Origin: Mariniblastus sp.
Lineage (GTDB): Bacteria; Planctomycetota; Planctomycetia; Pirellulales; Pirellulaceae
Length of the DNA: 64,000 nucleotides
Assembly (NCBI GenBank): GCA_022447605.1
Contig: JAKVBG010000003.1
Coordinates: forward strand, 1 to 64,000
Reading direction: 5' to 3'
Below are positions 8,919-17,461 of the stretch, one piece after another. The position numbers and the translations under genes were made by a program. Position 1 is the stretch's first letter, and each line of letters opens with the position of its first letter. Under the pieces are notes generated by a model. The model was not told the DNA's origin and did no database searches. It worked only from the letters and a program-made list of their open reading frames with translations.

Positions 8919-10757
8919 TTATTTCAGTTGAACACTCTGAGGCGGACCGCCAACCTGAGCCTTCTTGATCACTACCTGGTTCGGCCCATCCTGGCCCGCT
9001 TTAACAGTAAACGCCCTGCCCAGGGGCGCTTGGGGCGTAAACGTCTTTCCCTTGACGCGAATCGTGTAGAGGACCTCGTCGCTGGAGGCATCGACCAGCT
9101 GAACGACCGGGTTGCTTACGTCGAACGTCAACGTACCAAGATCTCCCCAAGACCGAGGCGAGTAATTATCGACCTGGGAAATGGTCCGCGGCCAACCCGG
9201 GTACTGTTCGGTTTGCGACAACGTGATATCGACATTGCGGGGCCAACACTCCATCGTGATCTCGCGTGTCTTGGTATTGAGTCGCAGCACACCAAACCCG
9301 GCCGAACGGGTATTGAGCAAATTACCGGCCGGTTTCTTCTGCGGGTTGGCAGCGGCGTAGTTCGTCACTTTATTGTCAAATCCATCGAGATGGTCTCCGG
9401 TATAGCCGGGTGCGCCCTGCTCGCGGTTCTCTCCAGGGGACAACGGCTCCCACCAGCGGAGGTACAGGTTGGCGATCGAAGGAACACAGAAGGACCAGAT
9501 CGCGTCCCCGTGTTCTTCCACTCCATGCTGAAAGATGGTGGCCAAGTGCTGATCCCCGGCACAGTGGAAAGCAAACCCTTTGCGCAACGTGCGCAAGGCG
9601 CGGTTGCGGCCCGACTGCGGCCAACCATTGGAATCCATGTCGGCATGCAGGCGGCCATTGGCATTGCCGTGAATATGGGCGCCGCCACAGAAGATCGTCT
9701 GCGAGAGGACCACCTTCAACTTGGCACGGCGCCAATCCTCAACCCATCGTTCGAGGAAATCGAGTTGCCGCTGGCCGAGCAACACGGCGCCTTCAATGTC
9801 GACGCTGGCCGGGTCGTACTCCGGGTTGCGGATATGGTCGGGCCGCGGCCCCTGCTTGGGCACCCGCCCGGCAGGCCCGGTCTTGAACTTGCGATCTTCG
9901 ATGATGGCGAAATCGATATTCCCCCAGTTCAAATTGGTGAACCAGACGCCGATCCCCTGCCCGATTTGGTGCGGGTCCGCCGGATCCGGCAAATGACTCG
10001 TCTGCGCCCGCTCCACTTCCTTCACGTAGATGGCCGGTCGCGAATAACCGCCATCCGACGCGCCACCCAGCGTGGAAACCTTGCCGCTCTCACCCCACAG
10101 GTTGGGCTGTCCCACATCGTGATCATCCGGCAAACAGATCGTCGGTCGGTCCTTGATGATCTCGCCAAACTCCCGACCAAACTTCAACCAGGCGGCGTAA
10201 TGCTTGGTATGGTTGTAAACCTGGTCTCCCGAAAAGAAGAGCAGGTCCGCATCGATCTTTTGCACATTCTCGATAATGTCCTGGCGGGAGATGTCGCCGC
10301 CATGACTCGGTTGGATCGAATTTCCGGTAAAGGCCGCGACAACGATCTCATCCTGATCGACCGGGTTCTTGCGAATGACCCCCTCGTACCTGGCCTCGGC
10401 TCCCTGGGCCACGCGGTATTTGTATGTCCGCGTGTCGTCCCAATTCTCGACCCGAAACGGTGCGGTCCAGCCCGGCTGAACGACTTTCGTGGTGGCCACT
10501 TCAACCCACTTGCCATCCTGTTCGACCTCGAGCCGAACCTCCTGGCTGGCACCTTCGGCCAACGGGTAGAGCTGTGCCGTCAGTTTGAGCGTGTTGTCAT
10601 GGACCGTGTACAGCGCAAAACAGATAACATCCTTGGCCGCCACCTCAGGAATTTTCAAATTGGCCCATTTTCGCTTCGGTTTATCCTGCTGCGCTTGCGT
10701 GGCTCCCGTCAGCACGAACACAACGCCAGTGAGGGCGAGGTATTTGATCCAATTCAT
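8919..10757 (-). CDS. PhoD-like alkaline phosphatase/phosphodiesterase, exported
   Basis: 612 residues with a signal peptide (IKYLALTGVVFVLTGATQA). An N-terminal Ig/fibronectin-like part (to about 130) is followed by a metallophosphatase domain with AAFTGNS, FFSGDQVYNH, TICLPDDHDVGQPN, a LSQTIFCGG segment and FHCAGDQHLATIF. These fit the PhoD-like metal site (GDQxY, DDHD, GDQH). The C-terminal part looks like an added beta domain with NPVVQLVDASSDEVLYTIRVKG. The GGGAGA ribosome site stands before ATG 10757. It probably releases phosphate from esters outside the cell, in an operon with the sulfatase. Confidence 0.9.
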   Translation of the reverse strand: MNWIKYLALTGVVFVLTGATQAQQDKPKRKWANLKIPEVAAKDVICFALYTVHDNTLKLTAQLYPLAEGASQEVRLEVEQDGKWVEVATTKVVQPGWTAPFRVENWDDTRTYKYRVAQGAEARYEGVIRKNPVDQDEIVVAAFTGNSIQPSHGGDISRQDIIENVQKIDADLLFFSGDQVYNHTKHYAAWLKFGREFGEIIKDRPTICLPDDHDVGQPNLWGESGKVSTLGGASDGGYSRPAIYVKEVERAQTSHLPDPADPHQIGQGIGVWFTNLNWGNIDFAIIEDRKFKTGPAGRVPKQGPRPDHIRNPEYDPASVDIEGAVLLGQRQLDFLERWVEDWRRAKLKVVLSQTIFCGGAHIHGNANGRLHADMDSNGWPQSGRNRALRTLRKGFAFHCAGDQHLATIFQHGVEEHGDAIWSFCVPSIANLYLRWWEPLSPGENREQGAPGYTGDHLDGFDNKVTNYAAANPQKKPAGNLLNTRSAGFGVLRLNTKTREITMECWPRNVDITLSQTEQYPGWPRTISQVDNYSPRSWGDLGTLTFDVSNPVVQLVDASSDEVLYTIRVKGKTFTPQAPLGRAFTVKAGQDGPNQVVIKKAQVGGPPQSVQLK

Positions 10758-10839
10758 CGGTTCTCCCAGTCAGTGGTTCCAGAAGCCTCCAGTTTAATGC
10801 ACGACGGGTGCTTTGGCTATTGAGAGGCGGCCCCGCGCA

Positions 10840-11769
10840 TCAGGCGGTTGCCCGACTGGCAGGAGCACCTGGCGGGTCGCCCAAACCTTCATCCGTTTGC
10901 GACGAACGAGCCTCTTGGGGGGGACGGCGCCAAAGCAAAAACAGGTAGAGCGGGAGCAGGAAATGGGGTGCGCGGAGCACCGCTTCATGAACAAACTGAT
11001 CGGCCCCCCAGTAGTGCAGCGTGGTATCCATACCGGCCCACGGGCGGGCGAGCGCCGTCAGCAACCCCCAACAGGTGGCGTACAAGGCGGCTGGCCTGCG
11101 CAAAACAGGGATGCAGAGAGCGACGCAGACAGCGAAGTCGAGAACACCGGCCGTGAACAGGATGCCAACGACCGTCTCGTGGTCGACCGGCAAAATTTTC
11201 GTGATCATGCCGTAAAAGTTGCCCGGTGTGGGCCACCAACCGATCGCGTAGGCACCGTGCCCGGCAAACGTCATGACGACAGCCAGCACCGCCAGGATGA
11301 CCGTCAAGCGGTGCCGCGCGCCGAGCGCCAGCGCCAACACCAAGACGGCGGGCGCCAGGACTTGCCCACCAAACTCAAGGAGCATCGGCAGTTGACGCTC
11401 GGCTGACAAGTACTTGGTGTACGCCACGAGCGACAGCAAGCCGGAACCGAACAACAAGAATGCCATCTGAACCCAGGCACCCCGCCGCACCGTCAGGGTA
11501 AGGATCGCACACCCGAGATAGAGCCAGAACATCTGGCGGATCACCGTCTGAATCACGCCATCGTTGGCACCCGAACCGACGAACGACTCCCAACTGATAC
11601 CCAGGCGTTCCGCCAGGCCATAGACGTGCTCGTCCCAGAACAGCACCCCGTACGGCCCTTCCCAGTAGTAATGCACCCAGGTCCAGCCAGCAAAACAGAA
11701 AAAGGCTGCCAGACGCAGCACGAGCGTGCAGCGAGCCTCGGTCCGGGTCCTACGATCAAGTTCCGACAT
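10840..11769 (-). CDS. Integral membrane protein, unknown function
   Basis: 309 residues with about eight to nine hydrophobic helices (LVLRLAAFFCFAGWTWV, FWLYLGCAILTLTV, AFLLFGSGLLSLVAYTKYL, VLAPAVLVLALALG, VILAVLAVVMTFAGHGAYAIG, GILFTAGVLDFAVCVALCI, FLLPLYLFLLW). A histidine-bearing motif GHGAYAIGWWP sits in the middle. The start is uncertain: ATG 11769 or an in-frame TTG 15 bases upstream, neither with a good ribosome site. It is 82 bases upstream of the PhoD gene on the same strand. The family was not recognised; a distant DoxX-like or thiosulfate-quinone-reductase-like fold could be tested. Confidence 0.8.
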   Translation of the reverse strand: MSELDRRTRTEARCTLVLRLAAFFCFAGWTWVHYYWEGPYGVLFWDEHVYGLAERLGISWESFVGSGANDGVIQTVIRQMFWLYLGCAILTLTVRRGAWVQMAFLLFGSGLLSLVAYTKYLSAERQLPMLLEFGGQVLAPAVLVLALALGARHRLTVILAVLAVVMTFAGHGAYAIGWWPTPGNFYGMITKILPVDHETVVGILFTAGVLDFAVCVALCIPVLRRPAALYATCWGLLTALARPWAGMDTTLHYWGADQFVHEAVLRAPHFLLPLYLFLLWRRPPQEARSSQTDEGLGDPPGAPASRATA

Positions 11770-11861
11770 GGGAGGGCGGTTCAACTTGCAGGGTACTCCG
11801 CTGGCCTGGGAACCCGGGCTCCCGGGATCGCACCGGACAGACCCGAGCGTTCAAACAAGAC

Positions 11862-12425
11862 TCAGTCCGCTGGGACTTCTTTCGTTTCGCGCGATACATC
11901 ATCGGACTGCAGAAATTTTATTTTCCACTGATCGCCTTGTCTCACGAGATAAACGCTTTCCAACCACTTCAGGTCGGATCGAAATTTCTTTCCATCCTGT
12001 GCAAAGTAAAAAACGCCCGTGTTGACATAGCTGGCATGGGCTGAATTCTCGTCGAGGGAGACTCTGAAATCACTCAGCTTCCAATCGGTTGAAATCCATT
12101 GCCGACCCCCCGTTTGAAACAACTCCACTAGTTCATCCATCGAATACTTTTTACCCATCTCAAAGATAAAAAAATCATCCGTAATATGCTGGCGATACTG
12201 CCGAGTTGCCTGATTCTTTATTTTCAGACCCTTAAAAAATTGATTGACGACCTCAACAACCTGGTCCGTGCGCGGATCGTCCTGTCGATCATTGCCACCG
12301 ACGCGCACCCTCGCTTCGTCAAAGGAACCGATTTCAGATGCTGTCGAACTTGAACCCACATGCAATTCGTCGAGAGCCCACGAAAAAACAGAGATGCAAA
12401 AGGCTGCCAAAAAAACAATTTTCAT
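11862..12425 (-). CDS. Secreted NTF2-like (SnoaL/DUF4440-type) protein
   Basis: 187 residues. A signal peptide (MKIVFLAAFCISVFSWA) is followed by a spacer and a cone-shaped NTF2-like domain: QVVEVVNQFFKGLKIKNQATRQYRQHITDDFFIF, then alternating strands ending in LKWLESVYLVRQGDQWKIKFLQSDDV. This is typical of DUF4440/SnoaL-like proteins, which bind small hydrophobic ligands or are enzymes. AGGAG precedes ATG 12425. Its start is 17 bases downstream of the small membrane protein at 12443-12742, suggesting a two-gene unit. No catalytic residues assigned. Confidence 0.8.
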   Translation of the reverse strand: MKIVFLAAFCISVFSWALDELHVGSSSTASEIGSFDEARVRVGGNDRQDDPRTDQVVEVVNQFFKGLKIKNQATRQYRQHITDDFFIFEMGKKYSMDELVELFQTGGRQWISTDWKLSDFRVSLDENSAHASYVNTGVFYFAQDGKKFRSDLKWLESVYLVRQGDQWKIKFLQSDDVSRETKEVPAD

Positions 12426-12442
12426 CAAAACAACTCCTAACT

Positions 12443-12742
12443 TTATCTCTGTTCTTGAATCGCTCTTCGGTGCCGAGCCAGTGCGACATGCAGACCGATC
12501 GCCGGAAACAACAGAAACACAAAGATAAACAGTTTCAATTCTGCAAGAATAAGAAACATCAGAGCGTTGTATGTTGGGCGATCTAAGGGAATAAACGAAT
12601 TATGGAGAGCATAGGACAGATCATTCAGAAACAACCATGGGATTGAGAGCAGCAGCAACATTCCCCCACACAAACTGGCCCAATACAGACCTTTGACAAT
12701 CACTTCAAGAACTTCCAGTTTTTTCTCATCCCGCTGATTCAT
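12443..12742 (-). CDS. Small two-to-three-helix membrane protein
   Basis: 99 residues; start ATG 12742 with GGGAG upstream. Hydrophobic helices at about 20-40 (YWASLCGGMLLLLSIPWLFL) and 65-90 (MFLILAELKLFIFVFLLFPAIGLHVAL). A charged N-terminus (NQRDEKKLEVLEV) and a basic C-terminus suggest a cytoplasmic tail. It lies just upstream of the NTF2-like gene on the same strand. Family not recognised. Confidence 0.72.
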   Translation of the reverse strand: MNQRDEKKLEVLEVIVKGLYWASLCGGMLLLLSIPWLFLNDLSYALHNSFIPLDRPTYNALMFLILAELKLFIFVFLLFPAIGLHVALARHRRAIQEQR

Positions 12743-12917
12743 GAATCCATCTCCCACTGATGAACGGGGCCTGCCGGCACTCCTGTGGACCTGGCACCGA
12801 GGATCTCCTGCCAAACACAAACCTTCATTTCAGGGACGACCGCAGCCCAAGCCGTGAGTCACGTAGTTTTCCACTCTCCCCTTGTCATCTATATTGAGAG
12901 AAGTTCCAGAAAAAACA

Positions 12918-14474
12918 ATGGGAGACCGTGTCGTGAAATGTGTTGTCCACACCTGCTGGGTCCTCCTTGGATTGATTTCCCTGCTGCCTGCGCAGGTCGG
13001 GGCGCAAAACCCGATCCCCGCTTCTGAAATTGTGCCGACGTTCGAGGGTCAACCCGAAGCTTATCGCTCGGTCACGCAGCACCAGATGCAACAGGGTGAC
13101 CAGGAGATTTCCTACCGGGTGATTGCCGGAGAAACCTACCTGCGGGACAGCGCCGGCAATGTGATCGGCAGCATCTTCAGCTTCAGCTACCTGCGGACCG
13201 ATGTCGACAGCCAAGACCGCCCTGTCGTGTTCATCTTTAACGGCGGGCCAGGCTCCTCTTCGGTCTGGCTGCACCTGGCCCTCGGCCCCAAGAAAGTCGT
13301 GCTGGACAAGGAGGTCAACCCATCCAACGTGCCCCCGTTTCAGTTAAGCGACAACGAAGATGGACTGCTCGACGTCGCCGACCTGGTCTTCGTCGACCCG
13401 GTAGGCACCGGTTTCAGCCGTCCCCTCAATGGAACCGATCCGAAACGTTTTTGGGGTGTGGATGAAGATGCCGATTCGATCGCCCAATTCATCGAGCTCT
13501 GGCTGTCCGAGCAGGGACGCTGGAATTCTCCCAAGTACCTGCTGGGCGAAAGTTATGGCTCGAAGCGGGCGGCCGTTCTTTCCCGTTTCCTGATGGGCAG
13601 CCCCTTTCCCCCCGGTGTGCTGCGGGGCATCACGCTCAACGGTGTGATCATGGTCGGCACCACGCTGGGCAATCCGGCCGCTACGGTGACCCCCGAACAA
13701 GCGATCAAGCAGAACGCCTTGCGCCTGCCCAGCATCGCCATGACGGCCGCCTACCATGGACTTACCCCCCCACCGGCCAATCTCGACAAACATTTCCAAC
13801 AGGTCCTGCAGTTTGCCAGGACGGATTACCTGTCCGCCCTGCAACAGGCAGCCGACGACCAGCTGAGTGACACCGACCGAGCGGCGATTCTGAAACAGGT
13901 CGAGACACTGACCGGTCTGACTCCGTCGCAGATTGGCGAGGACCTGGTGATCAACGAAAAGGAATATGCCAAGATCGCCTTGCAGGGAAAAGGACTGGAG
14001 ATTGGCTTGTACGACAGCCGCTATACGTTACCGCTCATGAACTCGGGGCAGGACCCGGTCGCCGATGACCCGGCCATGGGCCGCTACGTGCCCGGTTTTG
14101 TCGGTGGGCTACATCAATTGCTGGGCAATCACCTGGGCGTGAAGCTGGACCGCCCTTACATCGCCATCCGCTGGAAAGACCTGCTACCCAACTGGAATTT
14201 CGAGCGGGGCTTTACGGCCGTCCCGATCGAAAGCAGTGCCCAGGAACTGGCCTGGGCCATGCGGCGCAACCCGGATCTGCGGGTCCTGGTCGCCTCCGGC
14301 TATTTCGATCTGATCACCACGCCAGCCGCTGCCATCGACCAGGTCGAAGCGGGCAAGCTCCCCTCCGAGCGGGTCACCTTCAAAGAATACCCGTCGGGCC
14401 ACATGGTCTACCTGGGCGGAACGGAACAGGCCTTTGCCGAAGATTTGAGACGATTCATCCAGGCGGGAAAGTAA
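12918..14474 (+). CDS. Serine carboxypeptidase, peptidase family S10
   Basis: 518 residues with a signal peptide (VVHTCWVLLGLISLLPAQVGA). The S10 landmarks are present: the oxyanion segment NGGPGSSS at 108-115, VDPVGTGFS, the nucleophile Ser212 in GESYGS, the catalytic Asp464 in ASGYFDLIT and His495 in PSGHMVY. It would release C-terminal amino acids from peptides, probably in the periplasm, at acid pH if like characterised S10 enzymes. ATG 12918 is chosen; an upstream TTG would add 12 residues. Free amino acids could feed the permease at 16049, though this link is inference. Confidence 0.93.
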   Translation: MGDRVVKCVVHTCWVLLGLISLLPAQVGAQNPIPASEIVPTFEGQPEAYRSVTQHQMQQGDQEISYRVIAGETYLRDSAGNVIGSIFSFSYLRTDVDSQDRPVVFIFNGGPGSSSVWLHLALGPKKVVLDKEVNPSNVPPFQLSDNEDGLLDVADLVFVDPVGTGFSRPLNGTDPKRFWGVDEDADSIAQFIELWLSEQGRWNSPKYLLGESYGSKRAAVLSRFLMGSPFPPGVLRGITLNGVIMVGTTLGNPAATVTPEQAIKQNALRLPSIAMTAAYHGLTPPPANLDKHFQQVLQFARTDYLSALQQAADDQLSDTDRAAILKQVETLTGLTPSQIGEDLVINEKEYAKIALQGKGLEIGLYDSRYTLPLMNSGQDPVADDPAMGRYVPGFVGGLHQLLGNHLGVKLDRPYIAIRWKDLLPNWNFERGFTAVPIESSAQELAWAMRRNPDLRVLVASGYFDLITTPAAAIDQVEAGKLPSERVTFKEYPSGHMVYLGGTEQAFAEDLRRFIQAGK

Positions 14475-14529
14475 CCATCCTGGGCTTGGTCATCGACCAT
14501 GCCCGACCTTTTGAAAAGAGAGATACACG

Positions 14530-15426
14530 ATGTCAGCAACAGCAGCCGGTCGACTGTTCATCCTGGTTTGGGCCGCGGGATTTGTCCTGGGTGGGCTGCT
14601 GTTTGCCACCCTCGGCTACTTCGAGGCCAAAGAGGCACTCCAATCCGGATCCTGGCCATCGGTCGAGGGTCAGGTACTCAGTCAAGAAATCGACACTATC
14701 CGCAGCCGTGACAGCGACGGCGACCAAACCACGAATTACCGCCCCAAAGTCACCTACCAATTCCGCGTCGGCGGGGAACTCTACCAGGGAGACCGAATGC
14801 AAATTGGGCAACCGTCCTACAACAGCCGGGCCAAAGCGGCGAAGGCCATGAAACGGTTGATCGAAGGTGACCGGTGCACCGTGTTTTACAATCCAGACGA
14901 CCCGCAAACGTCGACCCTCGAAGCTGGGCTCCAATTTCACCACGCCCTGTTTGTCGGTTTTGGCCTGCTGTTTTGCGTGGTGGGGATCGGGGGGGCCTGG
15001 CTGTTTCTCTCCAACACCGGCAGCCAGAACAGCAAGAAGAAACGACCTGCAAGCACGGCCAAACGATCGAACCCGGTCGAACAGAGACCCCGGCCACGGC
15101 CCAACCGTCCGGCGCTGGAGGGCCCGCGCGGCAAAACTCTGGAAGAGAATATCACACGTTGGGGACGGGAGCATATTGGCAGCGGCGACGACACGCCGGT
15201 CGACTGGGAAATTATCTCGTCGTTTGATGACGGGCACCTCTCCTATGTCGAGGTCGAGCCGTTTCCCAATGAGGTCGGCTATGACAAGTTCATCTTTGTC
15301 ATCTCATTTAAGGAACTGCCAGCTGATCTGGTGGCGACCTACTGCCTGGAGGACGGCCGGTTTCTTCTGTTCAGCCGCAACGGGGATACCGACGAAGCAT
15401 TGCCTGACGAACTTTCGACCGGTTAG
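14530..15426 (+). CDS. DUF3592 domain membrane protein
   Basis: 298 residues. A first membrane helix (LFILVWAAGFVLGGLLFATLGYF) is followed by SWPSVEGQVLSQEI, KVTYQFRVGGELYQGDR and CTVFYNPDDPQTSTLEAG, which is the DUF3592 pattern (WPxxxGxV...Y.Y.V.G..Y.G....V.YnP.nP..a.L). A second helix (ALFVGFGLLFCVVGIGGAWLFL) follows. The C-terminal 130 residues are a proline/arginine-rich linker and a soluble mixed domain with no recognised family. An AAGAGAG-type ribosome site precedes the ATG. The function of DUF3592 is unknown. Confidence 0.85.
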   Translation: MSATAAGRLFILVWAAGFVLGGLLFATLGYFEAKEALQSGSWPSVEGQVLSQEIDTIRSRDSDGDQTTNYRPKVTYQFRVGGELYQGDRMQIGQPSYNSRAKAAKAMKRLIEGDRCTVFYNPDDPQTSTLEAGLQFHHALFVGFGLLFCVVGIGGAWLFLSNTGSQNSKKKRPASTAKRSNPVEQRPRPRPNRPALEGPRGKTLEENITRWGREHIGSGDDTPVDWEIISSFDDGHLSYVEVEPFPNEVGYDKFIFVISFKELPADLVATYCLEDGRFLLFSRNGDTDEALPDELSTG

Positions 15427-15511
15427 CGGCGGCGATCGTTGTTGCCGCGCTGGATTCACGTGTTAAGATCGTCTTTCTTTCGCAAATTTTTTTCTCACAG
15501 GAACTGAATCG

Positions 15512-15907
15512 ATGTCCACTTCTTCCCTGCCAGGTGCTGACGCGGTGCACTGGTATTGTCACGTTGAATTTGAAGTCGCCGATGCTGATGCTTTTCGGCG
15601 TTATCTGGAGGATCAAGTGGCGATTGAACAAAAGAATGGCATGACGAGCTACGAGTTCTTCGTAGACAACACCGATCAGCCAGGCAAGGCGACTCTGGTC
15701 GAGTGTTTTCCACATGATGCGGCCCAGCAAGCGCACCTGGAAAACTTGCGGGGTGAACTCTTTCTGGCAGGGCTGGCCAATCCTCGCATCACGGTGTACG
15801 GCAATCCCCCCGAATCGACGCGCCAGCGAATGTTGGAACATGGTTTTTGGCCACCCGCGTTTGAGGGCGAGTTTCAACACTTGGTCCATTTTGGCGGTTT
15901 TCGCTAA
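15512..15907 (+). CDS. Antibiotic-biosynthesis-monooxygenase-like (ABM) small protein
   Basis: 131 residues with a ferredoxin-like ABM pattern: HWYCHVEFEVADADAFRRYLEDQVAIEQKNGMTSYEFFVDN, then PGKATLVECFPHDAAQQAHLEN. This is the usual E..Y.n......f...E.y.......H. layout of dimeric quinol monooxygenase-like proteins. CACAGGA stands ahead of the ATG. The substrate is unknown and the ABM catalytic residues are too variable to call. A second ABM-like protein is at 26864-27160. Confidence 0.75.
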   Translation: MSTSSLPGADAVHWYCHVEFEVADADAFRRYLEDQVAIEQKNGMTSYEFFVDNTDQPGKATLVECFPHDAAQQAHLENLRGELFLAGLANPRITVYGNPPESTRQRMLEHGFWPPAFEGEFQHLVHFGGFR

Positions 15908-16048
15908 CGCGACGGTACATGCCCATGTTCACCAAAAAGTCACGCCGCACAACCGACCCCCGGAAAGGAACAGGGCGCCTCTCATGGCTCGACGGGCGGC
16001 CGCTGACCGCGCACTTGGCGTGCCGGTCCAACCAGCGGGAGTGTCTCC

Positions 16049-17461
16049 ATGTCGGTCGATAACGCTGCCCCACAACGGGTGCTCGGGCTGTTCGGCCTGG
16101 CGATGATCAATATCGTAGCGATTGCCAGCCTGCGCGATCTTCCCCAGATGGCGAGCTACGGGATCGGTTCGATCTTCTTCTATCTGCTGGCGGCCTTGAT
16201 CTTCTTTTTCCCAGTCTCTCTGGTGGCGGCCGAATTGGCCACCGCCTGGCCGGAACGGGGTGGTGTCTACGTCTGGGTCAAAGAGGCGTTTGGTGTACGG
16301 TGGGGCTTTGTGGCTGTCTTCCTGCAGTGGTTTCAGAACCTCTGCTGGTTCCCCGTTGTGCTGACCTTTGGAGCCGCTTCGCTGGCCTTTGCCGTGGCGC
16401 CGGATGATTCCACCAAATTGGCAGAAAACAAGTACTTCATCGTGGCGGTGGTCCTGGTCGTTTACTGGGTCTCCGTTTTTCTGAATTTTCGGGGCCTGTC
16501 GGGGTCGGCCCGGATCAGCATCCTGGGCGCCTTTGCCGGGATCGTGTTTCCCGGTCTGCTGCTGATTACCCTGGCCGGGATCGGGCTGGCCAGCGGCGCG
16601 CCGTCCCAGTTGCTGAAAAATGGCGATCAGTGGATTCCGGATATGGGTCAATTCTCCAACATCACGTTTGCCGTCACTGTCTGGCTCGCGTTTGCCGGCA
16701 TGGAAATGACGGCGGCTCACGCCAGGGAGGTCCGTTCTCCCCAGCGCAATTATCCGCTGGGAATTCTCATCTCCGCTGTGGTGATCCTGATCGTGTTCAT
16801 CCTGGGAGCATTATCGATCTCGACCGCGTTGGCGCCCGGAGAGTATCAACTGCAAAGCGGGGTGACCGAGGCGCTGCGCACCATGCTCGCTCGTTACGAT
16901 CTGGAAGGCTGGACCCGTCTGGCCGCACTTGGCATGGCCCTGGGCGTGTTTGGCAGCGTCAATGCCTGGGTCGTGGGGCCGAGTAAGGGGATGCTCGCCT
17001 CGGCCGAAGATGGCGCGCTGCCGGCGGCTCTCTGCAAGGTAAATCACAAGAACGTGCCGACGCGAATTCTGCTGCTGCAAGGAGGCATCGTCACGCTGCT
17101 CTGCGTTGCCTTTACGCTGCAGCCAACCGTCGCGTCCGCCTATTTCATGATCAGTGTGCTGACTATCCAGATGTATCTCTGCATGTACTTGATGATGTTT
17201 GCCGCGGCGCTTCGCTTGCGCAGGAGTCACCCGGAACGGACGGGCAGCTTCCGTGTGCCGGGCGGCAAACCGGGGCTCTACCTGGTTTGCGGGACGGGAG
17301 GACTGGGCGGGCTGTTCGCCATCGTGCTCGGGTTCTTTCCGCCCAGTCAGCTGGCCAAAACCGGCATGAACTCATCAGCGTTCGTCATCTTTTTGGGAAT
17401 CGGCCTGGCGGCCGGCCTATTGATCCCACTCGGCATCGCCCATGCAAGGCGGCTACGATGA
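16049..17461 (+). CDS. APC-family amino acid permease
   Basis: 470 residues with about 12 membrane helices. The first helix region (LGLFGLAMINIVAIASL) and AELATAWPERGGVYVWVKEAFG correspond to the helix 1 and helix 2 signature of the APC superfamily. TVWLAFAGMEMTAAHAREVRSPQRNYPLGI matches helix 6 and its following loop. The pattern best resembles glutamate:GABA antiporter-like transporters, but the substrate cannot be fixed. Its stop overlaps the start of the S9 peptidase gene (ATGA), so uptake and peptide breakdown may be co-expressed. Confidence 0.92.
   Translation: MSVDNAAPQRVLGLFGLAMINIVAIASLRDLPQMASYGIGSIFFYLLAALIFFFPVSLVAAELATAWPERGGVYVWVKEAFGVRWGFVAVFLQWFQNLCWFPVVLTFGAASLAFAVAPDDSTKLAENKYFIVAVVLVVYWVSVFLNFRGLSGSARISILGAFAGIVFPGLLLITLAGIGLASGAPSQLLKNGDQWIPDMGQFSNITFAVTVWLAFAGMEMTAAHAREVRSPQRNYPLGILISAVVILIVFILGALSISTALAPGEYQLQSGVTEALRTMLARYDLEGWTRLAALGMALGVFGSVNAWVVGPSKGMLASAEDGALPAALCKVNHKNVPTRILLLQGGIVTLLCVAFTLQPTVASAYFMISVLTIQMYLCMYLMMFAAALRLRRSHPERTGSFRVPGGKPGLYLVCGTGGLGGLFAIVLGFFPPSQLAKTGMNSSAFVIFLGIGLAAGLLIPLGIAHARRLR

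Noticed and set aside
7624..8931. Plus-strand frame of 435 codons opposite the sulfatase
   Set aside because: Antisense shadow of a gene with the sulfatase signature; no ribosome site or recognised domain.
8928..10823. Long plus-strand frame (631 codons) opposite the PhoD gene
   Set aside because: It is antisense to a well-supported PhoD-like protein with a signal peptide and metal motifs; the frame has no family features and follows from the high G+C content.
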